Source: Eimeria necatrix (lineage: Eukaryota; Apicomplexa; Conoidasida; Eucoccidiorida; Eimeriidae). From it: a stretch of DNA of 12,535 bases. How positions within the stretch are numbered: position 1 is the stretch's first letter; each line of letters opens with the position of its first letter. The notes under the pieces were generated by a model, which was given only the letters and a program-made list of their open reading frames with translations, did not search any database and was not told the origin of the DNA. The translations under genes and the position numbers were made by a program. Below are positions 1 through 9,401 of the stretch, piece by piece. Location: positions 5,001-17,535 of the forward strand of contig NW_013654568.1 of assembly GCF_000499385.1 (NCBI RefSeq), written 5' to 3'.

Positions 1-100
1 ACTCCCTAGTCCTCGTCAAGAGGCCTTCGGACTCTGGCGGAAAACTCTACAGCGTGGGCCTCGGGACTTGCGGCAGGCTGGGCTACCCCAAGCGGGGCCC

Positions 101-154
<54 letters not shown>

Positions 155-208
155 TGCTGCAGCGGGGGCTCCTGCGGCGACGCCGTCGCCGCAGGACCTC
201 CCGTCGCC

Positions 209-260
<52 letters not shown>

Positions 261-558
261 GAGGAGGAGAGTTGGTTTGCTGCGCAGTTTCACCGGGTTC
301 GGTTCCCAGATCGATCCCGGATCGCCCTCGTCAGCTGTGGGGCCGCGCACAGCCTCGCTGTCTCCGACTGTGGGGCCCTCTTCAGTTGGGGACAAAACTG
401 CCACGGGGCCCTCGGGCTCGGAGACACCCGGGAGAGACAGACACCCCACCGGGTGTACGTACACTCCAGCGCCAGCTTCGTCACGCATGCAGCAGCAGGC
501 GCCAAACACAGCCTCTGCTGTCTCCAGGACGGGACTTGCTGGGCCTGGGGAGCTGGGG
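1..558 (+). CDS. Exon 1: RCC1 blades with Ala17 and Gln16 runs (5' partial)
   Basis: The frame is open from base 3. It begins in a blade (GGKLYSVGLGTCGRLGY), continues through Ala17 (102-152) and Gln16 (210-257) followed by EEEE, and then two classic blades with CGALFSWGQNCHGALGLGD and DGTCWAWGAG. The exon ends in phase 1 at G558 before GTTAGT. Joining to 1655 gives CWAWGAGASGRLGLG, an uninterrupted RCC1 motif. A stop codon follows the donor in frame, so splicing is needed. The two homopolymers sit in a blade-to-blade loop, where a propeller tolerates insertions. The exon may start upstream of the window. Confidence 0.88.
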
Positions 559-2333
559 GTTAGTTTTTTTTTTCTTCTTTTGTTTCTTTTTTCTTTTTTG
601 TTTTGTTTGTTTCTTTTTGTCTCTTTTTGTCTCTTTTTTGGCTTTTTTTTGGCTTTTTTTGACTTTTTTTGGCTTTTTTTGAGTTTTTTGAGTTTTTGGT
701 CTTCTGGGTGTCTCCTTAAAAGCCTCTGCTGTCTCCAGGACGGGACTTGCTGGGCCTGGGGAGCTGGGGGTGAGTTTTTTCTTTTTTATTCTTTTTTCTT
801 CTTTTGTTTCTTTCATTCTTTTGTTTCTTTTTGTCTCTTTTTGTCTCTTTTTGTCTCTTTTTGTCTCTTTTTGTTTCTTTTTTTGGCTTTTTTTGGCTTT
901 TTTTTGGCTTTTTTTTGGCTTTTTTTGAGTTTTTTTGAGTTTTTTGTCTCCTTTTGTGGTTTGTCTTTGGGTGTCTCCTTTTGGCATTTTTGTCTCCTTA
1001 AAAGCCTCTGCTGTCTCCAAGACGGGACTTGCTGGGCCTGGGGAGCCGGGGCTTAGTTGTTAATTTCTTTTGTTCTTTTTTATTCGTTTTATTTCTTTTT
1101 TTCTTTTTCGTCTCTTTTTTGTCTCTGCTTTGCCTCTCTTTTGCTTCTTTTTTTCCCTTTTTCCTCCTTTTTTGTCTCCTTTTTGTCTCTTTTTCGTCTC
1201 TTTTTTGGTCCCAGTTTTGTCCCTTTTCTTGTTCCTTTTTGTCTCCTTTTTGTCTCCTTTTGTCTCCTTTTTGTCTCCTTATTGTCCCCTTTTAGTCGCT
1301 TTTTTGTTCCTTCTGTGTCTCCTTTTTGTCTCCTTTTTGTCTTCAAAAGTCTCTAAATATATTTATTTTTTAACTTCAAAAGTCTTTAAATATATTTATT
1401 TCTCAACTTCAAAAGTCTCAAAATCCATAAATTTCCCAACTTCAAAGTCCCCAAAGCAGTTTCTTAAACCCGAAAACAGATCCTTTCTTCACCTTTAAAA
1501 GTTTAAAAAAACTTTCAACTTTATATATTATTATTTTACCTGACTTTACTTTTAAAGTTCAAAATAAATTTAAATTAAAAACTTTTTAAAACTTTTTAAA
1601 ACTTAAAATCCAACTCCGAAAGTCCCTGTCTCCGCAAGTGTCTCCTTTCTGCAGCAAGCGGGCGGCTGGGCCTGGGCCACACGCGCGGCGCGCTGCTGCC
1701 CGCGCTGCTGCAGCAGCTGCTGCAGCAGCAAATAGTTTTTGTTGCTGCTGGCGAGAGCCACAGTGCTGCAGTGGACCGCCGCGGGTGTACGTACACCTGG
1801 GGCGGGGGGGCTTTCTTCCGCCTCGGCCACGGAGACGAAACCGACTGTCCCACGCCCCGCCTTCTCGAAACCCTCGGAGGCATTCCCATCATCCAAGTGA
1901 GGGTTTAGGGTTTAGGGTTTAGGGTTTAGGGTTTAGGGTTTGGGGTTTAGGGGGTGGGGAGAGGGTGAGGGGGAGGGCACCTTGGGACTGTCCCACGCCC
2001 CGCCTTCTCGAAACCCTCGGAGGCATTCCCATCATCCAAGTGAGGGTTTAGGGTTTAGGGTTTAGGGTTTAGGGTTTAGGGGTGGGGGTAGGGGTGAGGG
2101 GGAGGGTTGGTTAGGACTGTCCCACTCCCCGGCTTCTCGAAACCCTCGGAGGCATTCCCATCATCCAAGTGAGGGTTTAGGGTTTAGGGTTTAGGGTTTA
2201 GGTTTTAGGGTTTAGGGTTTAGGGTTTAGAGTTAAATGGTGGCGAGAACCTGGGGTTCAGCGTTAGTGGTTGTGCATGCATCTCTGTGCTGCCTCTTCTG
2301 CAATACAAGCAGCCCTTCACCAGCATTTTTGTG

Positions 2334-2384
<51 letters not shown>

Positions 2385-3900
2385 GAGGACGTGCTGCAGG
2401 CCGGCGACCTCTGGATGTGGGGCGCGGCTGACAGCGGCAAACTCGGACTTGGAGAACAAGTCCTCGGGGGCGCTGTCACTGTCCCCCACGCGGTGTCTGT
2501 CCCCTTTGCTGTCTCCAAACTCGCCCTCGGTCCGCACCCAAAACCCTTTTTTAGGGTTTAGGGTTTGGGGTTTAGGACGCGCCCTTCTCGCCCCTTTTTT
2601 CTTCTCTTTTCAGCCCCTTCCTTCCCTTTTCTTATTCTCCTTTTTAGGGTTTTCCGCAACTCCGCTTCTCTCCCTTTTTGGTCCTTTTTGGGACTTTCCT
2701 GCCTTTTCCTTTTTTCCCCTTTTTAGGGTTTTCCGCAGCTTTTCTTTTCTCTCCTTCAAATACTTTTCTTCCCTTTTCTCTCTTTTCCGTTTGTAGTCGC
2801 CTTTTTGCCTTTTCTTTCTTCCTTTTCGGGACCTTTCTTGGCCTTTTTTTCCATCCTTTTTGTCTCTTTTTTGTCTCCTTTTTGTCTCCTTTTTGTCTCC
2901 TTTTTGCCCTTTTTTTTTGCTTTTACTTGTCCCTGCAACCCCTTTTAAAAATGCCCTTCAAATTCGCTCCATTGCTGCTTGAAATGCCTCAAAAAATGCT
3001 TCAAAAGTGTCTCCTTTTGTCTCCTTTTCTCCCCGTTCTGTCTCCTTTTTGTCTCCTTTTTGTCTCTTTTTTGTCTCCTTTTTGTCTCCTTTTTTCGCTG
3101 CAACTTCTCCCTGCAGCCGCCCTTCAAACGGCCCTTCAAATTCGCTCCATTGCTGCCTCAAAAGCCCCAAAAAAAGCTTCAAAAGTGTCTCCTTTGCCTC
3201 CTTTTCTCCCCGTTTTGTCTCCTTTTTGTCTCCTTTTTGTCTCTTTTTTGTCTCCTTTTTGTCTCCTTTTTTTGCTTTAACTTCTCCCTGCAACTGCCCT
3301 TCAAACGGCCCTTCAAATTCGCTCCATTGCTGCTTGAAAAGCCCAAGAAATGCTTCAAAAGTGTCTCCTTTGTCTCCTTTTCTCCCCGTTTTGTCTCCTT
3401 TTTGTCTCCTTTTTGTCTCCTTTTTGTCTCTTTTTTGTCTCCTTTTTGTCTCCTTTTTTCGCTGCAACTTCTCCCTGCAGCCGCCCTTCAAACGGCCCTT
3501 CAAATTCGCTCCATTGCTGCCTCAAAAGCCCCAAAAAAAGCTTCAAAAGTGTCTCCTTTGTCTCCTTGTGTCTCCTTTTCTCCCCGTTTTGTCTCCTTTT
3601 TGTCTCCTTTTTGTCTCCTTTTTGTCTCCTTTTTGTCTCCTTTTTTTGCTTTAACTTCTCCCCGCAACTGCCCTTCAAAAGGCCCTTCAAATTCGCTCCA
3701 TTACCTCCTCAAAAGCCTCAAAAAAAGCTTCAAAAGTGTCTCTTTTGTCTCCTTTTTCTCAGGGCAAAGCCACGTGCTGGCCCTGACTGCCAGGGGTCTC
3801 CTTTACTCCTGGGGCGCCGGCTTCTACGGCCGCCTGGGGCTCGGCTCCACAGCCAACGTCTACACCCCCGCCAAAGTCAACTTCCCCACTCCAGTCAAAG

Positions 3901-3973
<73 letters not shown>

Positions 3974-4084
3974 ACTGTGGGTAGGCTGGTGGGGCTGGTG
4001 CTGCTGGTGGTTGTGATGCTGATTGTGCTGCTCGGCTCCACGTCTAGACACCTGCCAGAGTCAACTTCCCCACTCCCGTCAAAG

Positions 4085-4157
<73 letters not shown>

Positions 4158-4289
4158 ATGACTGTGGGTAGGCTGGTGGGGCTGGTGCTGCTGGTGGTTG
4201 TGCTGCTGATTGTGCTGCTCGGCGTCACAGCCAACGTCTACGCACCCGCCAGAGTCAACTTCCCCACACACGTCAAAGTCCGCTGCTGC

Positions 4290-4322
<33 letters not shown>

Positions 4323-4463
4323 TTCTGCTGCTGCTGCTGCTGCTGATTATGGTGCTTCTGGCAATGCTGCTGCTGCTGCTGACTATGCTATGGTTATGAT
4401 GACGGAGGGGTGGTGCTGGTGCTGCCGCTGCCGCTGCTGTTGCTGCAGCCAAAAGGGCTAACC

Positions 4464-4498
<35 letters not shown>

Positions 4499-4656
4499 CA
4501 GCAGCAAGCTGCTGCCTTCTCCTTTTGTGTCTTTGAATTTCTTTTGTCTTTCCCTTTGTCCCCCGCACTCTGTTTTCTCTTCTGTCTCCTTTCTTCTGGC
4601 TCAACCATTTAGTCTCTTTTTTCACCAATTTCTCTTCTTTTTGTCTCCTTTTTCCC

Positions 4657-4702
<46 letters not shown>

Positions 4703-5669
4703 AACAAACCCCACCAAGGGCCCTCCTTGTGCGCGCAGGTGCGGCAAATAGCCGCGGGGGCCTCCGTGTCTCTGTGTCTCTCTGCTGCTGGAGAACTCTG
4801 GGTGTGGGGCCGCAGCAGCAGCCTTTGCTGCTGCCAACACATTTTGTCTCCAAAGCTTTTCGTCCAAATTGAGGGCCCCCAGGGGCCCCCCCGCCTCTCC
4901 TCCGTGGCTGCATGCGGCGACCACTGCCTCGCCGTCACCGAGGACGGCCGCGTCCGCCGCGAGGGTTTAGGGTTTAGGGTTTAGGGTTTAGGGTTTAGGG
5001 TTTGGGGTTTGGGGTGCGGGGTGCGGGGTGCGGGGTTGGGGCTGCGGGCGGGCGTTTTAGGAGCCGAAGGCGCGCTGCTGCAGCGCCCGGGATGGGGAGA
5101 TCAGCGCGCGGGTTTAGGGTTTAGGGTTTGGGGTTTAGGGTTTAGGGTTTAGGGTTTAGGGTTTAGGGTTTGGACGCAGGTCTACGGCTGGGGAGACAAC
5201 AAGTGTCTCCAGGCCTGCTGCGGCCCCCGCCGCGCAGAACAGCTGGACCGCCCCGAACTTGTCGAGGGTTTGCCGCAGCAGGCAGAAAGGGTTTTCACGG
5301 GGCCGCAGCACACCATAGTTAAGCTCAGGCGCGCAAACCCTAAACCCTAAACCCTAAACCCTAAACCCTAAACCCTCGCAACCCCAGCAGGCCCTAGCCA
5401 ACGCTAAACCCTCGGCCCCGCGCCTTCCGGGGCCTGCCGCTGCAACAGACCCGAGCTGCGCCCACAACTTGCGGAGGCGGAGGGCCCGCCTTCAGGCCCT
5501 AGGGTTTAGGGTTTAGGGTTTAGGGTTTAGGGTTTGAGCTGCAGGAACGGGGAACTCTACGCGTGGGGCTGCACGGGAGGCGGGCGGCTGGGTGTGGGGT
5601 GGCGGCGGAAGCAGCTGCAGCAAACCCCCGCAATGGTAGTCCCTAATTGGGCGGATCCAAGTGTCTCCT

Positions 5670-5712
<43 letters not shown>

Positions 5713-6072
5713 CACCGGCTTTCAGTACCCCGCGGACTTGCAGGACGCAGCAGCAGCAGCAGACAGAATCCACCTTGACCCCGTACGAACGCTGCAACCC
5801 AAACCCTAAACCCTAAACCCTAGACCCTAGACGCTAAACCCTAGGACCGTAAACCCTAAACCCTAAACACTAAACCCTAGACCGTAGGGCAGGCGGGCCC
5901 AAGGCGCAGCCGCGTGCAGGCCTGCTCCTTGAGAAGCATCCGGCGCTTAGGGTTTAGGGTTTAGGGTTTAGGGTTTAGGGTTTGGTGTTGCGTTGCTGCT
6001 GCTGGGGGCTCAGACTTTGAGCGAGGCGGAAGTGCAGGGTTTTCTGTCGCGGCTGGCGTTTGCTGCTGCTTC

Positions 6073-6108
<36 letters not shown>

Positions 6109-8592
6109 GGTGGGCTCGCTGTGGCCCGCGCTGCAGCAGCTGCTGCAGCAGGAAGAATTCGAAACTCGCCCAGACTTTCTTTTGTCTCTCGAAGACTCTC
6201 TTGTCTCCATTTTAAACAGAGACATCAACGAGCTGCTGCAGTTAGGAGACAGGGAAAAGGAGCTCAAGCAGCTCGAAACCCACTACCAAACCCTCGTCAG
6301 CGCCCCAAACCCTAAACCCTAAACCCTAAACCCTAAACCCTAAACCCTAAGCCCTAAACCCTAGGCTGGTCGCTGTTGATGAGGGCTCTTCAAAGGACAC
6401 ACTTGGTTGTTTGCCTGCGAGTGCTGAATTCAGAAGGGTCCAACAGAGGCCCTGCTTCTGGGGTTTAGGGTTTAGGGTTTAGGGTTTAGGGTTTGGGCTT
6501 TGCGTGCTGCAGCTGATCGGGGTTGCTGCGCGAGCGCGTTGTGCTTTGGCGAATACTGCGGAGTGCGTCCTTCAATTCGCAAACCCTGAACCCTAGAGCT
6601 CAAACCCTAAACCCTAAACCCTAAACCCTAAACCCTAAACCCTAATCTGCCAAGCCCCAGCCTGCTGCTGCATCCCCGAGGTGTTAAAGATGTCAAGGCT
6701 TAAGACTGAACCCCTCGGGCTCCTTTTGCACGGTCTAGTGCTCAGGGCGTAGGGTTTAGGGTTTAGGGTTTAGGGTTTAGGGTTTAGGGTTTGGATGCAG
6801 CAACAAAACCCCGGAGGAGCTGCAGTCGAAGCTGCCTGCGGTGGAGCCCTTGGCTTTTATTCTGCAGCAGCAGCCAGCTTATTTGCTGCGGCTTTTGTTT
6901 TCTGTCAATTTGAAAACAGAGAGAGAAGTGGTGCTGAGAGTCACCGAGCAAGTAAACCCTAAACCCTAAACCCTAAACCCTAAACCCTAAATCCCTTGTT
7001 GTAGCGGCACTATACTTCCAGCCGTGAAGCGCAGCTCACAGGAACGGCTGCCAAGAGGAAGCTCAGGAGAGCGCTGCTGGCGAGCCCTTTCTTCTGGGAT
7101 TTAGGCATTAGGGTTTAGGGTTTAGGGTTTAGGGTTTAGGGTTTGTGGCTGGCAGGTATACCTGGAGCTGGATGACAGGCGCATTGGGGGCCTCTTTTGC
7201 TGCTTGATGAGAGCCGTGGCAAGGCAAGAAGTTGCAGAAGTTCCGGACCTTATGTCTTGCATGGACCCTAGTAGGGTTTAGGGTTTAGGGTTTAGGGTTT
7301 AGGGTTTTGGCGTGGGGATTCGGAAGCGGGCTTCAGGGTTATGGGGGTCATTATGTGGTCGTAACACTTGAAGTCACCAAATGGCGAGACCTCAAAGTAA
7401 GGAACCTGAAGCTTAGGGTTTAGGGTTTAGGGTTTAGGGTTTAGGGTTTAGGGTTTAGGGTTTGCTCAGGGACTTCAAATTTGATGGAGCTACTTAGGAT
7501 GTACGCGCTGCGAGGCTTCAGGGCTCTCTTTTGCAACGCTTTGCTGGACTTGCAAAACCCCAAGTAAGTTTTAGTCTTTCCCAAACCCTAAACCCCAAAC
7601 CCTAAACCCTAAACCCTAAACCCTAGAGCCTGTGCTTCGCCGCAGCTCCTTCGCCACGCGTGTCTCTCGACTTGGAAACGTGGACGTGTACTACAACATC
7701 GACGAGTTGCTTCCGAAGCACGGTGAGCTAGGGTTTAGGGTTTGGGGTTTAGGGTTTGGGCTGCTGGCCAAGGGTTTAGGGTTTAGGGTTTAGGGTTTAG
7801 GGTTTAGGGTTTGCGCAGGGCTGGAGAAAATCGAAGACGCCTCCAAGAGCCAACAAGAAGCAATCCGGAGCGAGTTTCACTTAGGGTTTGAGGCGCTGCA
7901 GGAGCTGCTGCTGTCGGGGCTGGTGGGGCTGCTGCAGCAGCAGCTGCTGCTGCTTCCTGCTGCAGTGCAGCGGCTGCTGCTGCAAACCTCCCTTTTTGTC
8001 TACTCCCGCGGCTTCGCACTAGACCCTGAACTGCTGCAGCTGGGGATCGACTTTTGCTACACGATCCCAGTAGTTAAGCTGGTCTTGAATGGGCTTTTCG
8101 AGCCTCTTTTGGCGGACCCTGACGAGTTCTGCAGTGCGCAAACCCTAAACCCTAAACCCTAAACCCTAAACCCTAGTTTCTGCGCCTCCGCCCTGGACGC
8201 CAGCTGGGGGAGCTGAGGCCCCAACTCCAAACCCTAAACCCTAAACCCTAAACCCTCGCCGTGAGAGCCGCCCGCAGCCCTGCGCGTCCGGCCCGCAGTG
8301 TTGCTAGGCAAGCTAAACCCTAAACCCTAAACCCTAAACCCTAAACCCTAAACCCTCGCTTCGAGGCGCGTGCTGCGCCCGCAGGACTCAGCGGCCTGGA
8401 CCCCTTGCCGGAGACCATCAGCAGCAAACTGAAGACTGCAGCAGCAGTGCTGCTGCTGCTGGCAAAAGGAGACTTTGAAAATCTCCCCACAGCTCATTTG
8501 CTGCAGCAGCTGCAGCTCACTCTCTGGAGAGCAGCAGCACAAGCCCTGCGGCAGCAAATGGAAGTCGAGGACCAACTCGACGTGGAGGTCGC

Positions 8593-8655
<63 letters not shown>

Positions 8656-8810
8656 ATTCTGATCCTTCTGGTGACGCTGCTGACGCTGCCTTTCCAGGTT
8701 GCGCTGCTGCTGCTGCTGCTCCTGGTTGCTCTGCTGCTGCTGATGCTGCCTCTGGTTGCGCTGCTGCGCTGCTACTGCTGCTGCTGGCTGCGCTGGTAGC
8801 CGCGCTGCCG

Positions 8811-8844
<34 letters not shown>

Positions 8845-8907
8845 TGGCTGCTCTGGCTGCAGCGGCAAGGCGTTGCTGGTAGCCGCATCTTCTATCAACT
8901 GTGAAAG

Positions 8908-8945
<38 letters not shown>

Positions 8946-9024
8946 GGGGCGGTGCTGCTGCTGCTGCTGCTATGGCTGCTATTCCTGCAGTAAAGTCCTG
9001 CGCCTGCTGCTGCTGGGAGCCTGC

Positions 9025-9062
<38 letters not shown>

Positions 9063-9336
9063 GTTGCTTTGCTTTTGCTGCAGCTTATGATGGACCTCTT
9101 TGCCTCTCACTACGACATGAAGGAACACTTCGTCACTTGGGCCAGCGGGGATCTGCTATGTAAACCCTAAACCCTAAACCCTAAACCCTAAACCCTAAAG
9201 TTGAATTGGCCAGCCATCACCTAGGGTTTGGGGTTTAGGGTTTGGGTGCTGCTGCAGCTCTCATCAACATCTGCAAGAAGTACGAGGCCTATATAAACCT
9301 CTCTGCTCACGACCCTGTAGCAAAAATTGTGAGCTA

Positions 9337-9401
<65 letters not shown>

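Noticed and set aside
722..1052. Intronic copies of the exon 1 tail as extra coding exons
   Set aside because: Including them would repeat a partial blade and need weak acceptors; splicing from 558 to 1655 already gives an intact RCC1 motif.
277..1056. Long plus-strand frame through exon 1 and the T-rich part of intron 1
   Set aside because: It is out of frame with the RCC1 motifs and becomes a Phe/Leu low-complexity run.
1089..3690. Lys/Thr/Gln-rich minus-strand reading frames (KKETKRRQKGDKK type)
   Set aside because: They are translations of the antisense of TTTTTGTCTCC arrays inside introns 1 and 3, with no domain or composition of a real protein.
2678..4171. Phe/Ser/Pro and Leu-rich plus-strand frames in introns 3 and 4
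   Set aside because: They are pure readings of tandem repeats and CTG arrays; only the last part of one frame (from 3763) is a real exon.
100..9100. CRISPR-like array
   Set aside because: The repeats are triplet microsatellites and telomere heptamers without unique, regular spacers in a eukaryotic gene.
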